A stretch of 19,938 nt of DNA from Gammaproteobacteria bacterium. Its GTDB lineage: Bacteria > Pseudomonadota > Gammaproteobacteria > GRL18. Location of the stretch: positions 1 to 19,938 of the forward strand of contig WTAX01000235.1 of the NCBI GenBank assembly GCA_013139395.1. The letters are read 5' to 3'. The notes beneath the pieces were generated by a model. It had not been told where the DNA came from. It worked only from the letters and a program-made list of their open reading frames with translations, and made no database searches. Numbering within the stretch: the first letter of the stretch is position 1; every line of letters begins with the position of its first letter. Positions 6,110 through 15,155 of this stretch are shown piece by piece. A program made the translations under genes and the position numbers.

Positions 6110-8458
6110 TTAGCGAGGAGGGAGCTCCTCGATTTTAAATCGATCAACCAGACCCTGCAAGTTATCTGCTAGTTCAGACAGCACTTCACTGGAGGTTTTT
6201 ATTTCCAGTGAAGTGGCGCTGGTTTTTTGGCTTTCTGCCACAATTATTTCAATATTATGGTTTATCTCTATTGAGAGATCTGCCTGTTCAACTACCGCTT
6301 CTTTTATGAGTTGGTTTTTCTTATCAATGGATTCAATTGAACTGGTGACTGTGTTCAGCACCTCACCAGCATCTTTTGCCTGCTCAACACTGCTCATGGT
6401 ATGAGTTTTACTGGCAGCCATCACTTTTACAGCATCTTTACTGGCAACTTGTAAGCTCTCTATGAGGGACTGGATTTCAGTTGTGGCATCTTGTGTTCGG
6501 CTGGCAAGCTGTCTGACTTCATCAGCCACAACTGCAAAACCACGACCTGATTCACCTGCTCGTGCCGCTTCAATGGCTGCATTTAAGGCGAGTAGATTGG
6601 TTTGCTCTGCAATACTTTTAATCACACTAATGACTGAACCAATATTATCACTATCGGATTCTAATTGATGAATTACGACAGCAGATTGTTCAATTTGACG
6701 GGCAACCTGGTTAATAGCTTTAATGGTTGATAGAACACTCTGCTGACCTTTTTGTGCCTCACCTTTTGTCTGGTGTGTTGCTTTAGAGGCAAATTCGGTG
6801 TGTTCAGTGACCATTCTGGATTTGTCCATCATCTGGTTGATGGAGCTTGCTATTTGATTGGTTTCTTCATTTTGTCTATTGATGGTGGTATTGGTTTCAT
6901 CAGAGTGTTGTTTAAGAATATTGGTGGCATTAGTGAAATAGTGAACAGTGTGTGAAACTTCCTGCAGGCTGTTGTGAAACTTCAATAACATATTATCAAA
7001 CGCATTAGCTGTGCTGCCAATTTCATCATTTTGATTCATATTGATACGTTTGGTTAAATCAGAGGTTTGTTCAATTTCTTTTATTACGTTACTCAGATGA
7101 ATAATAGGTTTAGTGATCACTCTGGAAAACAATAAGCCTGCAACGGCAGATAATGTCAGCATAATTAAAAACACAGATAAAGCGGAAGTTGCAATCGTTT
7201 TTTTCAAGGCTTCAACGGGAGAAAATGCTTCAGCAACACTAATTTCGCTAATAATAGCCCAGTTTAGATTGGCAATTTTTATACTGGAATAGGCTGATAA
7301 AACAGGAATTGCTAATGAATTTGAATATTCAGAAAAACCAGCTTTTCCAGAAAAAGCACCTTGTGTAGCGGGTGTTTTTATGGATTGTATTAATACATTG
7401 GTTTTTTTTGATTTAATATTATCAATATCTTTTTGGCTTATGCCGGTTTGTCTGATTAATGAAAAATACTGTTCTGAATTTTCAACTAATCTTCGATCAA
7501 TACTTCGTGCTAATAGATCTGAACCCACCAGATAACTTTCTCCAGTGTCACCCATACCCACTTGCTGCCACTTTTTATTGCTGGTCATAATTTGGTTAAT
7601 CATTTTAGTATTGAGTTGAAAAATTAAAATACCGGTTTTTTCTTCCTCATCAAAAATTGGGGATGCAATAAACGCAGAGGCCTGATTGAGAGATGGCAGA
7701 TAAGGTGAGAAATCAGTTAAAGAGATAAAATCTGCTTTAGTCGCTTTATTGGCCTTGTTGAACACTTTACCTAATTCAGACTGTGCAAGAGGCCCAGCAA
7801 TTAAAGATGAAGCAAAGTCGATTTTTTTGCTAACGGAATAGATAATATTACCTGTTTCAGGATCGACAAAGTAAATGTCACTAAAAAGGAAACGGTTTTT
7901 GAATTCTTTAAACTTATTATGATAGAGACTATGAATTTGAGCATAAAGTGTGTCATCTTCAGGATTGAGCAATTGATCTTTTGCCATCAAAGGGGCTTTA
8001 TTGCTGACTAAATATTGTGTTTGTAAGGTAATAGCCTGTTCACTGAGTTTATTAATATAATCAGTGAAAACAGGGGGCTTTTCAGCATTTAAAGCAGTAA
8101 AGCCTTTATTAAAATCCTGCCGGTAGAATTTTTGTAAGGCAGTTTTATAGTCACTAACGGGTGTTTCATCTATGAACTCATCATTGAAGTTAGTAAATGC
8201 ATCTTTAAACGATAAACTGGCATCAATAAACATCTGGTCTTTGGAAAATGTGATAAGCTGGTCAGTGGTTATTTTAAAATAATTTTTAATCTGAGATTTT
8301 TTGTCATCACGCAGTGCAATAAGACGATTGTGTACCTGTTCCTGAAGTGCTTTTTCACCCTTGTCAATCGACTGCCAACCGATAACCATGGTAACAACAA
8401 GTAGTGGCACAATGGTTAATATGCCAGAGCCCAGTAACATTTTTGTTTTTATATTCAT
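6110..8458 (-). CDS. Methyl-accepting chemotaxis protein with periplasmic dCache-type sensor
   Basis: Inner-membrane chemoreceptor of 782 residues that would signal through CheW and CheA. TM1 is about residues 7-28, followed by a large periplasmic domain (about 30-418) whose [20 protein letters not shown] segment is typical of dCache sensors. TM2 is about 420-446, then a HAMP segment ([14 protein letters not shown] onward), then the cytoplasmic signalling coiled coil. The conserved tip [19 protein letters not shown] is near residues 617-635 and continues [15 protein letters not shown]. The C-terminus EELPPR lacks an NWETF-type tether for CheR/CheB. No chemotaxis genes adjoin it, so it is an orphan receptor. 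The ligand cannot be told from sequence. The ribosome site is weak (GGAT). Class is secure; specificity is open. Confidence 0.95.
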   Translation of the reverse strand: MNIKTKMLLGSGILTIVPLLVVTMVIGWQSIDKGEKALQEQVHNRLIALRDDKKSQIKNYFKITTDQLITFSKDQMFIDASLSFKDAFTNFNDEFIDETPVSDYKTALQKFYRQDFNKGFTALNAEKPPVFTDYINKLSEQAITLQTQYLVSNKAPLMAKDQLLNPEDDTLYAQIHSLYHNKFKEFKNRFLFSDIYFVDPETGNIIYSVSKKIDFASSLIAGPLAQSELGKVFNKANKATKADFISLTDFSPYLPSLNQASAFIASPIFDEEEKTGILIFQLNTKMINQIMTSNKKWQQVGMGDTGESYLVGSDLLARSIDRRLVENSEQYFSLIRQTGISQKDIDNIKSKKTNVLIQSIKTPATQGAFSGKAGFSEYSNSLAIPVLSAYSSIKIANLNWAIISEISVAEAFSPVEALKKTIATSALSVFLIMLTLSAVAGLLFSRVITKPIIHLSNVIKEIEQTSDLTKRINMNQNDEIGSTANAFDNMLLKFHNSLQEVSHTVHYFTNATNILKQHSDETNTTINRQNEETNQIASSINQMMDKSRMVTEHTEFASKATHQTKGEAQKGQQSVLSTIKAINQVARQIEQSAVVIHQLESDSDNIGSVISVIKSIAEQTNLLALNAAIEAARAGESGRGFAVVADEVRQLASRTQDATTEIQSLIESLQVASKDAVKVMAASKTHTMSSVEQAKDAGEVLNTVTSSIESIDKKNQLIKEAVVEQADLSIEINHNIEIIVAESQKTSATSLEIKTSSEVLSELADNLQGLVDRFKIEELPPR

Positions 8459-8486
8459 AGACTAATATCCAGAGCAAGGCCCTTAT

Positions 8487-8514
8487 ATTGTACGATTGAT
8501 ATTTTTGTTAACAA
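8487..8514 (-). promoter_or_regulatory. Candidate sigma70 promoter for the chemoreceptor
   Basis: On the minus strand TTGTTA (8509-8514) and TACAAT (8487-8492) are 16 bases apart, about 30 bases before the start codon. Boxes and spacing are acceptable but not strong. I did not see the sigma28 pattern common for chemotaxis genes. Confidence 0.35.
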
Positions 8515-8564
8515 TATACAGAATAGTACCTGATTTATATATCGACAATAAGGGGAGAACCTTT

Positions 8565-8771
8565 AACCTAAATAAATCAGTTGAACCTACTGCGAGCGTC
8601 CAATGCACTGAATCTTCAAGACTTTTCAGAATATTTTGAATTCACCCGTAGAGTGACTACGCCCCGAAGGAAGTGCCCTTGGGGTGCGAATAAATCCAAA
8701 ATAACCTGCAAAGCCTTGAATCTATAGCACCTTGATCGCTCTCGCTACGATTCAACTGATTAATTTAGGTT
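8565..8771. mobile_element. 207-bp fold-back element, second family
   Basis: AACCTAAATAAATCAGTTGAA (8565-8585) is repeated inverted at 8751-8771 with one mismatch. The arms continue to match more loosely inward for about 80 bases each (CTTCAAGACTTT against the complement of AAAGCCTTGAAT; ATATTTTGAATT against the complement of AATCCAAAATAA), with a small central hairpin near CCCCGAAGG / CCCTTGGGG. No coding capacity. TTAA occurs at both borders (8563-8566 and 8771-8774), possibly part of the target. It lies downstream of bpt and upstream of the chemoreceptor promoter. A MITE-like element is my preferred reading; a structured RNA is the alternative. This element and the promoter account for the 337-base gap 8459-8795. 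Confidence 0.6.
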
Positions 8772-8795
8772 TAATTAATGAAAGGCTGATTTATA

Positions 8796-9545
8796 TCAAT
8801 AAGATGAGCGGCCTGGCGGGGTGTTATGCCAAAGGTTGTTGTAAAAATACTCCAGAGGCTGATATTTGTCTTTATAATTCATTTTGCTGCAGTCTTTGAT
8901 CCAGTATCCAAGATAGAGCCATTGTAAGCCGCGACGTTGTGCTTCTTCTGCCTGCCATAAAATAGAGAAGACACCCAAACTGCGTTTTTGATATTCGAGT
9001 GAAGAATCAAAAAAGGTGTACACTGCCGAGAGACCATTATCGACAATATCAGTTGCTGCAATACCGATTAATTTATCATTTTCCTGAAATTCAAAAAAAG
9101 TAGTATTACTCCATTTTGAGGTTAGAAAATCCAGATATTTTTCATTATCAGGCTCATCCATCCCGCCCCCCGGATGTCTTGATTTGACATACTCAGCATA
9201 CATTTGATACTGCGCTTCGTTATATTCAGGTTTTTGAGCTTTTACAAGCACATTTTTATTTTTGCTCTGGCAACGTTTTTGGGAACGGCTTAAAACGAAT
9301 TTTTGGACATCCAGGCGAACGGGGATACAATCATGGCATTTTTTGCAATAGGGTGTGTAGACATAATTGCCGCTACGACGAAAACCTTGCTGGATCAGTT
9401 CTGAGTAGATATCAGCAGTCATTTCTTTGTCTGGATCAACAAATAAACTATTGGCCTGACGATCAGGCAAATAACTGCAGTCGTGTTCTGCAGAGAGATA
9501 CAGGTTTATTGGTTTTTGTAGAAATTTATTTTCCATATTAGACAT
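8796..9545 (-). CDS. bpt: Aspartate/glutamate leucyltransferase (Bpt)
   Basis: Transfers leucine from Leu-tRNA to proteins with N-terminal Asp or Glu, making a primary N-degron for ClpS/ClpAP. The 249 residues fit the family. The N-terminal ATE domain has the conserved EHDCSYLPDRQANSLFVDP (C23) and the Cys cluster YTPYCKKCHDCIPVR (C67, C70, C73). The C-terminal acyltransferase-like domain includes SRHPGGGMD, AVYTFFDSS, GVFSILWQ and YLGYWIKDCSKMNYKDKYQP. I took the first ATG (9543-9545); MENK three codons later is also possible. It lies 58 bases after aat in the same direction, so the pair is probably one operon. Some older annotation calls the family arginyl-tRNA-protein transferase; the bacterial short form is the leucyl-transferring type. 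Confidence 0.95.
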   Translation of the reverse strand: MSNMENKFLQKPINLYLSAEHDCSYLPDRQANSLFVDPDKEMTADIYSELIQQGFRRSGNYVYTPYCKKCHDCIPVRLDVQKFVLSRSQKRCQSKNKNVLVKAQKPEYNEAQYQMYAEYVKSRHPGGGMDEPDNEKYLDFLTSKWSNTTFFEFQENDKLIGIAATDIVDNGLSAVYTFFDSSLEYQKRSLGVFSILWQAEEAQRRGLQWLYLGYWIKDCSKMNYKDKYQPLEYFYNNLWHNTPPGRSSY

Positions 9546-9603
9546 TTAGCTGATCCAGGTGCATTGACAAAGCAATAGACTAAGCAATTTATTATGTGAA
9601 AAA

Positions 9604-10320
9604 CTATGGCTGAAACAGGGTATTCTTTTGATTCTTATTATCTATAAATGATCGAGTATGTTGTTCAATCAGTTTAAGAAACTGACTTCTTGGAATTTCT
9701 TCAGCTCCCAGACTTAATAGATGATCTGTTGTTACCTGACAATCGATTAAAGCATAGTTGCTTTTTTTTAATTCGTCCAGTAAATGGACAAAGGCTACTT
9801 TTGAGGCATTACTTTGCCGGGAAAACATGGATTCACCAAAAAAGACTTTTCCCAAAGCAATTCCATATAATCCCCCGACTAATTGACCGTTTTGCCAGCA
9901 CTCAGCACTATGAGCAATGCCCAGTTTGTGTAAATAAAGATAAGCCTGCTGCATGTCATCAGTGATCCAGGTGCCATCCTGTTCTTTTCGTGGCGTTTGT
10001 GCACAGGCATAGATGACCTGTTCAAATGCCTGATTAATGGTGGTTGTGAAGGTCTTCTTGCGAATAATTTTTTTTAAGCTTTTAGAGATATGTAATTTTT
10101 CAGGAAATAAGACGGCACGAGGATTGGGGCTCCACCATAAAATAGGCTGCCCAGGGCTATACCAGGGGAAAATACCATTAAGGTAGGCCATAACAATGCG
10201 TTCTGGAGAAAGATCGCCGCCAATGGCTAATAAACCATTAGGATCAGTTAATGCATTGTCAGGATGAGGAAAATTATAACTATTATCTTCTGGTTCAAGC
10301 CAGATGGGGTATTGTTTCAT
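9604..10320 (-). CDS. aat: Leucyl/phenylalanyl-tRNA-protein transferase (Aat)
   Basis: Adds Leu or Phe from aminoacyl-tRNA to proteins with N-terminal Lys or Arg, marking them for ClpAP through ClpS. The 238 residues are the usual length. Visible family motifs are FPHPDNAL (17-24), GLLAIGGDLS (29-38), GIFPWYS (49-55), LWWSPNPRAVL (61-71), HSAECW with the probable catalytic E140, GGLYGIALGKVFFGESMFS (149-167) and LIDCQV with probable catalytic D193 and Q195; these correspond to E156, D186 and Q188 of the E. coli enzyme. It is the first gene of the aat-bpt pair. The ATG (10318-10320) has no strong ribosome site. Its upstream region is shared with fetA and filled by the hairpin repeats at 10332-10429. 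clpA and clpS are not in the window. Confidence 0.96.
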   Translation of the reverse strand: MKQYPIWLEPEDNSYNFPHPDNALTDPNGLLAIGGDLSPERIVMAYLNGIFPWYSPGQPILWWSPNPRAVLFPEKLHISKSLKKIIRKKTFTTTINQAFEQVIYACAQTPRKEQDGTWITDDMQQAYLYLHKLGIAHSAECWQNGQLVGGLYGIALGKVFFGESMFSRQSNASKVAFVHLLDELKKSNYALIDCQVTTDHLLSLGAEEIPRSQFLKLIEQHTRSFIDNKNQKNTLFQP

Positions 10321-10331
10321 AAATGGGTATT

Positions 10332-10429
10332 AGGTAGAGTTGAAATTTATTTCTTACTCTACCTTATCCTGTGTTAGGTAGAGTTGAGATTTATCTCTTA
10401 TTCTACCTTATCCTATGTCAGGTAGAGTT
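10332..10429. repeat. Tandem 44-bp hairpin repeats (two copies plus a third start)
   Basis: Units span 10332-10375 and 10376-10419, with a third beginning AGGTAGAGTT at 10420-10429. Each unit folds: outer arm AGGTAGAGT pairs with ACTCTACCT (unit 1) or ATTCTACCT (unit 2), and inner arm GAAAT/ATTTC in unit 1 reads GAGAT/ATCTC in unit 2, a two-sided change that keeps pairing. The array fills most of the 136 bases between the divergent genes aat and fetA, and so must overlap their promoters or leaders. Confidence 0.85.
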
Positions 10430-10456
10430 ATTTTTTTTAGCTTTTATTGAGTCCGC

Positions 10457-11086
10457 ATGCCTGATTTTACAATAAAAAACCTTAATTTATCGCCTGTTTC
10501 GGCTAATTTTAGTCATATTTTTAATTTTTGTGTGCCGGCTGGAACTTGTATGGGAATTACCGGCCCATCAGGTATTGGTAAATCAATCTTATTAAAGGCT
10601 TTGGCTGATATGCTGCCTCATGAGGGAGAAGTTTTTTTGGGTGATATTGAATCACAAATGATTTCTGCACCTCAATGGCGTCGCAAAGTGGCGATGCTGC
10701 CGGCAGAAAGTCAGTGGTGGTGTAATACGGTAGGTGAGCATTTTCTGAGATTTGATGAAACACTATTTGGCTACTTTGGTTTTGAACAAGCGGTTATGGA
10801 TTGGCAAGTCAGTCATTTATCCAGTGGAGAAAAACAAAGATTGGCCTGTATCCGTCTATTAATGAATCAACCGGAAGTCTTATTGTTAGATGAGCCAACG
10901 GCCAATCTGGATAGAACGAATCAGGCTAATCTGGAATCACTTATTGCTGATTATCAACAAAAATATCAAATGCCCGTCATTTGGATTAGCCATGATAAAG
11001 AACAGTTAGAGCGAGTTTGCCAGCAATTATTAGTCATGAATAAAGATCATTATGACGTTAGTTCATTAGCTGGAGTGCCATCATGA
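10457..11086 (+). CDS. fetA: ABC transporter ATP-binding protein, FetA type
   Basis: ATPase of a two-gene ABC exporter; in E. coli FetAB lowers cellular iron and protects from oxidative stress. The 209 residues hold a full nucleotide-binding domain: Walker A GPSGIGKS (36-43), signature LSSGEKQR (from 121), Walker B VLLLDEPTANLD (D145, E146) and H-loop ISHDKE (H179). Its end overlaps the start of fetB by 4 bases (ATGA), so the two are translationally coupled. The ATG at 10457 has only a weak GAG upstream. Naming rests mainly on the adjoining FetB-family permease; the ATPase alone would be generic. Iron as substrate is inferred from the family. Confidence 0.85.
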   Translation: MPDFTIKNLNLSPVSANFSHIFNFCVPAGTCMGITGPSGIGKSILLKALADMLPHEGEVFLGDIESQMISAPQWRRKVAMLPAESQWWCNTVGEHFLRFDETLFGYFGFEQAVMDWQVSHLSSGEKQRLACIRLLMNQPEVLLLDEPTANLDRTNQANLESLIADYQQKYQMPVIWISHDKEQLERVCQQLLVMNKDHYDVSSLAGVPS

Positions 11087-11874
11087 TACATCTTACTCCC
11101 TGGGATTTAGTCATTGCTTCAGGCATGATCATCGTTCTGGCTATTACCAGTTTATTATTGCAATTGAACATTGCCAGACAATTGACTATTGCAGCCATCC
11201 GTAATGTGATTCAGTTATTGCTTATTGGTTATATTCTCAAATTAATTTTTAATACAAGTAATCTTTTTTTACTGGCGAGTATTGCCGGCATTATGCTTTT
11301 GGTTGCAGGCTATGAAATCAATGCCAGACAAAAATACCCGCTAAAACGCTGGGTGGGTTTTAAAATAGGCACCAGCGCCTTATTTCTCTCTTCATTTTCT
11401 ATGGTGTTGCTCACTTTGATGGTGATTGTTGCCCCAACTCCCTGGTATTCACCACAATATTCTATCCCTTTGCTGGGCATGTTACTGGGTAATACAATGA
11501 ATGGCATTTCATTAGGTATGGATAAACTCAATCAAAGCCTTTATCAACAAAAACAAGTGATAGAACAACGCTTAATGCTGGGTCAAACGTATCAGGAAGC
11601 CATTAAAGAAATTCGTATAGAAAGTGTGCGAACTGGCATGATTCCTATTATTAACTCAATGGCTATTGCCGGTTTAGTGAGTTTGCCGGGTATGATGACC
11701 GGGCAAATACTTTCAGGAACACCACCTGTAGAGGCTGTAAAATATCAAATTCTCATCTTTTTTCTTATTGCTTCAGGCACCGGCTTTGGAATCATCACCT
11801 CAGTATGGATGATTTCAAAACATATGTTTGATGATCGTCAGCGTTTGAATCTGGCAATTTTAAAAATTAAATGA
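11083..11874 (+). CDS. fetB: ABC transporter permease, FetB (UPF0014) family
   Basis: Inner-membrane partner of FetA, predicted metal (iron) exporter. The 263 residues contain about seven hydrophobic helices, the first at residues 7-27 (LVIASGMIIVLAITSLLLQL). Family-typical segments are AAIRNVIQLLLIGYIL, LLGMLLGNTMNGISLGMD and the cytoplasmic-loop region EIRIESVRTGMIPIINSMAIAGLVSLPGMMTGQILSG, read here as pieces, the last ending near a TGQILSG turn conserved in the group. No binding protein gene adjoins, as expected for an exporter. The fragment after the stop (11875-11953) shows no convincing terminator. Family is clear; substrate is by homology only. Confidence 0.9.
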   Translation: MIHLTPWDLVIASGMIIVLAITSLLLQLNIARQLTIAAIRNVIQLLLIGYILKLIFNTSNLFLLASIAGIMLLVAGYEINARQKYPLKRWVGFKIGTSALFLSSFSMVLLTLMVIVAPTPWYSPQYSIPLLGMLLGNTMNGISLGMDKLNQSLYQQKQVIEQRLMLGQTYQEAIKEIRIESVRTGMIPIINSMAIAGLVSLPGMMTGQILSGTPPVEAVKYQILIFFLIASGTGFGIITSVWMISKHMFDDRQRLNLAILKIK

Positions 11875-11953
11875 AAACTTTTAGTTTATACATTGCAAAT
11901 TGTTATTGACTTTCCTATCCTTAAAATGAACTTCTTCAATAATAAGTCCTGTC

Positions 11954-12008
11954 GTTGAACATTAGTTGAACATTAGTCGAACAGTAGTTGAACAGTAGTT
12001 GAACATTA
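11954..12008. repeat. Five tandem 11-bp repeats before the hydrolase gene
   Basis: The unit GTTGAACATTA recurs with an exact 11-base step at 11954, 11965, 11976 (GTCGAACAGTA), 11987 (GTTGAACAGTA) and 11998. The array ends about 75 bases before the hydrolase start. Eleven bases is about one helical turn, so any protein binding the unit would sit on one face of the DNA. There are no spacers, so this is not CRISPR. Confidence 0.9.
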
Positions 12009-12083
12009 TCCGGCAGTTCCATTTATACGTCGAAAATGTTATCTATTATTTATATAAAGTTAAGAACGATTGGAAATTTAGTA

Positions 12084-12929
12084 ATGAAGGATCGATTGAT
12101 AATTTTTTTACTATTGCTATGCTTTTCTGCCAGTCTCTTTTCAAAAGAGCTCAGTATTCCGTTAAACAACTCATTACATGGTTTAGCTGAGTATACCGAA
12201 GGCGATAAAGATAAACCTGCGGTGCTTATCCTGCATGGTATTCTGCAAACCCGAAATTTTTCTACCACGCAGAAAATAGGGGACTTTCTTGAAGAATCCG
12301 GATATACCACACTCAGACCAACTATCAGCTTAGGTGTTGATAGCAGAAAAACAAGTCTGGCCTGTGAAGCGATACATACTCACACCATGGAATCAGATAT
12401 TGAAGAAATCGCGCAATGGGTTCAATGGTTAAAGAAAAAACATCAAAAAATTATTTTGCTAGGACATAGTGCCGGAGCCAGTCTATTGGTTGCCTATCTG
12501 GATAAATATAAAAATACCCATATAACACCAGAAAAAATAATTCTTGTCAGTCTTGCTTATTTTGGTAACCGTCCCAGCTCCAATGCAACCAGTGCAGAAA
12601 TTGACAAAGCAAGGAAGGCTGTTGCCGCAGGGCAACTGGGGCCAGCTTCATTTGGATTTATCTATTGTAATAACTATGTTTCTCCCCCTGAAGCCTATTT
12701 ATCGTATATTGAGTGGTCTCAACAACGTGTTACGGAAGGATTAATTAATATCAGCAGCCCCGTTTCACTACTCTTTGGTGCCGGTGATAAGCGAATTGAG
12801 CAAACATGGCCTGCAAAGCTCAGTGAAATGGGTATGGATGTACATATCACAGATGAGGCAAATCATTTTTTTCATGGCTCACATGAATTTGACCTGCTGG
12901 ATTTCATAGAAAATGCGGTTGACTCATAA
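12084..12929 (+). CDS. Secreted alpha/beta hydrolase, 281 residues
   Basis: I chose the ATG at 12084 because it puts a signal peptide at the N-terminus (MKDRLIIFLLLLCFSASLFS, then KE); an ATG at 12036 is in frame but adds a stretch lacking a good ribosome site. The mature protein has the alpha/beta-hydrolase core: oxyanion segment VLILHGILQTR, nucleophile elbow GHSAGAS with S129, an acid candidate D235 in LFGAGDKR and a catalytic His in ANHFFHG (H261, with H264 as alternative). So it is probably a periplasmic esterase or related hydrolase; the substrate cannot be told. It lies 15 bases upstream of the GGDEF-EAL gene in the same direction, which suggests co-transcription. An 11-bp repeat array precedes it. 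A lipase-like function is possible but there is no lid or lipobox. Confidence 0.85.
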   Translation: MKDRLIIFLLLLCFSASLFSKELSIPLNNSLHGLAEYTEGDKDKPAVLILHGILQTRNFSTTQKIGDFLEESGYTTLRPTISLGVDSRKTSLACEAIHTHTMESDIEEIAQWVQWLKKKHQKIILLGHSAGASLLVAYLDKYKNTHITPEKIILVSLAYFGNRPSSNATSAEIDKARKAVAAGQLGPASFGFIYCNNYVSPPEAYLSYIEWSQQRVTEGLINISSPVSLLFGAGDKRIEQTWPAKLSEMGMDVHITDEANHFFHGSHEFDLLDFIENAVDS

Positions 12930-12944
12930 GCTGAATAACAACGA

Positions 12945-15155
12945 ATGAAATTTTCTCTTAAACAATATGCGTTTTTACTCAGTTGTCTTACAATTTTCAT
13001 ATTTCTTGGTTTTGGCTGGTATACCTATAATCAGATTGAATCAGCCAAAATTATATTGGCTGACTGGAAATTTAAAAGTACCAATGAAGAGCTTTCAGAG
13101 GCCATAACAAAGGCTGCTGAACAGGGTACGCAGGCAGCCCGGAAGTTTGCCGAATGGGGGGAGTCAGGACAACAAATCCTGAACTCATCATTCTATTCTT
13201 ACTGGCGTGAGCAACGGATGATGAGTGCGGGGTTTCTGCCGACAAATACGTTAGCAGCAAACCTTTATAATGTTCAAGGCGAATCATTATCAGACGTTTC
13301 TGAATTAACTTTACCTTTTCGCATTGATCCGCAAAAATTACCACAGCATTTTATTATTCATGAAAAAAACAACGTGGCTCATGCTGCTTTTTTTGCCCCG
13401 GTGTATAGTCAGGGTGGGAAAACGACTATTGGCTTTGTGTCTATTAGTCTGCCGATTCTGCCTCTGATCAGCAATTATAAATTTTATCATATAGACGAAA
13501 AGAGCATTAAGATAAAAGCAAAGTCTGGTCATACTCCAATGACAGAGATCATTCACTATATTGACTATGAAAAGAAAAAAGATATTTCCTCAGTTGTTGT
13601 ACAGACAATCCTGGATAACGCTAGTCAGGGCCTGTTGATTGCCAGTCTGATCATTGCCGTGTTACTTTATGTTCTTCTTGGCTATGGTATTAAAAGACCA
13701 TTGCAGTCTCTGATTGATCATATTTATCTACTGAGAAAAAATCCTGACTTTTTGCACTCAGGACGTTTCTTAAAAGAACTGCCCATTAAAGAACTTAATG
13801 AAGTCAGTCAGGCTCTCAATGCCTACCAGGAAGAACTGAATAATGTTTATGGCAGTCTGGATGAAAAAAATAAAGAGCTTCTGGAACTTGCCAATACAGA
13901 TGCCTTAACCAGTATGAAAAATCGTCGAGCCTTTAATGAACACTGGCAACAGGTCTGTCATATTGCAGAAAATTCCCGTTTAGATATCTGCATGATGTTA
14001 TTTGATATTGATCACTTTAAAGCCATCAATGACAGTTATGGGCATCAAATGGGTGATGAGGTATTAGTCGCTATTTCCGGATTAATAAACTCTGAATTTC
14101 GCAAAGGTGAATTACTCTACAGGTTAGGAGGTGATGAGTTTGGTACTGTCATTATTAATTGTAACGAGAAGACAGGCCTTGAAATTGCTCATCGTTGTAA
14201 TGAAAGCGTATCCAGTTTTAACTTCAGTTCATTGGGAATAATGGAAAAGGTACAAATTAGTATAGGGATATCATGTACCCAATCTGGAAACAAAGCGGAT
14301 TTAGATAATCTTAGCTGGCAGGCTGACTCAGCTGTTTTTCAGGCTAAACGTCCGGGTGAACAAAGTGTTATGGCCTATCAACCGGAAATGGCAGCATCTT
14401 CTCGTAGTCTGTTTTCGAACTGGATATACTCTGCTGTTTTTAAGGCAATTGAAACAGGTGACGGAATAAAAATTCATTATCAGCCGATTGTAGAATTAAG
14501 CAATAACACGATTAATTACTATGAATCTCTGGTGAGAATTCAACATAAGGACGAAATAATACCCCCCAGTCATATTTTTCCAATCATTTCCGCACGAAAT
14601 CTCGATATGGAAATGGATCAGGTGATCGTTAAGGCAATACTGGATGATCTTGAAAAGCAGCGAATACCTGCAGGCACAGGCGTTTCTATAAACCTGTCCG
14701 GTCCTTCGGTCAGCAGTACTGATCTCATCAATTGGCTGCAGCCATTGCGCAAATATCTCAAACAATATAAATTGGTTTTTGAAGTGACTGAAACGGCATT
14801 GATAAGTCAAATGTCAAAGGCAACAGATAATTTGAACAAACTTAAATCCATGGGATTTCTTATCGCTCTGGATGATTTCGGCAGTGGTTATTCATCGCTT
14901 CGATATCTTGGCAGTATGCCTGTGGATATTGTAAAATTTGATATTTCACTGATAAAAGATTTGGAAAATCCCAAACAACACAAACTCATTCTTAGCCTCT
15001 GCAAGATGATTAATGAGATAGGTTATGAAATGGTTGCCGAAGGTATTGAACACACTGAAACACATCAACGTGTTTTTCATGCCGGCTTTGATTATGGTCA
15101 GGGTTTCCTTTATGGAAAACCAGCTGAGAATTTTAAAACGAACAAGCCTCGCTAA
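12945..15155 (+). CDS. Membrane GGDEF-EAL cyclic-di-GMP protein, 736 residues
   Basis: TM1 is about residues 8-26, a periplasmic sensor region of about 200 residues follows (no family recognised), TM2 is about 227-248 and then a HAMP-like linker. The GGDEF domain has an intact GGDEF (395-399), but the inhibitory site position reads RKGE (386-389) instead of RxxD. The EAL domain reads ESL (527-529) for EAL and otherwise keeps the expected residues: INLSG Asn, FEVTET Glu, LDDFGSG Asp pair, VKFD Lys, EGIEHTE Glu and YGQGFLYGKP Gln. So it could both make and break cyclic di-GMP, or use one domain as a GTP-regulated partner of the other; phosphodiesterase output is common in such hybrids. The 15-base gap from the hydrolase gene implies one transcript. 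The ribosome site is weak. Confidence 0.94.
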   Translation: MKFSLKQYAFLLSCLTIFIFLGFGWYTYNQIESAKIILADWKFKSTNEELSEAITKAAEQGTQAARKFAEWGESGQQILNSSFYSYWREQRMMSAGFLPTNTLAANLYNVQGESLSDVSELTLPFRIDPQKLPQHFIIHEKNNVAHAAFFAPVYSQGGKTTIGFVSISLPILPLISNYKFYHIDEKSIKIKAKSGHTPMTEIIHYIDYEKKKDISSVVVQTILDNASQGLLIASLIIAVLLYVLLGYGIKRPLQSLIDHIYLLRKNPDFLHSGRFLKELPIKELNEVSQALNAYQEELNNVYGSLDEKNKELLELANTDALTSMKNRRAFNEHWQQVCHIAENSRLDICMMLFDIDHFKAINDSYGHQMGDEVLVAISGLINSEFRKGELLYRLGGDEFGTVIINCNEKTGLEIAHRCNESVSSFNFSSLGIMEKVQISIGISCTQSGNKADLDNLSWQADSAVFQAKRPGEQSVMAYQPEMAASSRSLFSNWIYSAVFKAIETGDGIKIHYQPIVELSNNTINYYESLVRIQHKDEIIPPSHIFPIISARNLDMEMDQVIVKAILDDLEKQRIPAGTGVSINLSGPSVSSTDLINWLQPLRKYLKQYKLVFEVTETALISQMSKATDNLNKLKSMGFLIALDDFGSGYSSLRYLGSMPVDIVKFDISLIKDLENPKQHKLILSLCKMINEIGYEMVAEGIEHTETHQRVFHAGFDYGQGFLYGKPAENFKTNKPR

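Noticed and set aside
8459..8564. Sigma28 (flagellar-type) promoter for the chemoreceptor
   Set aside because: No GCCGATAA-like -10 with a matching -35 was found; a sigma70-type pair fits better.
11954..12008. CRISPR array
   Set aside because: Units are contiguous 11-mers with no spacers, and no cas gene is present.
12036..12083. Longer N-terminus for the alpha/beta hydrolase
   Set aside because: The extra 16 residues would precede and disrupt a well-formed signal peptide starting at 12084, and there is no better ribosome site upstream.
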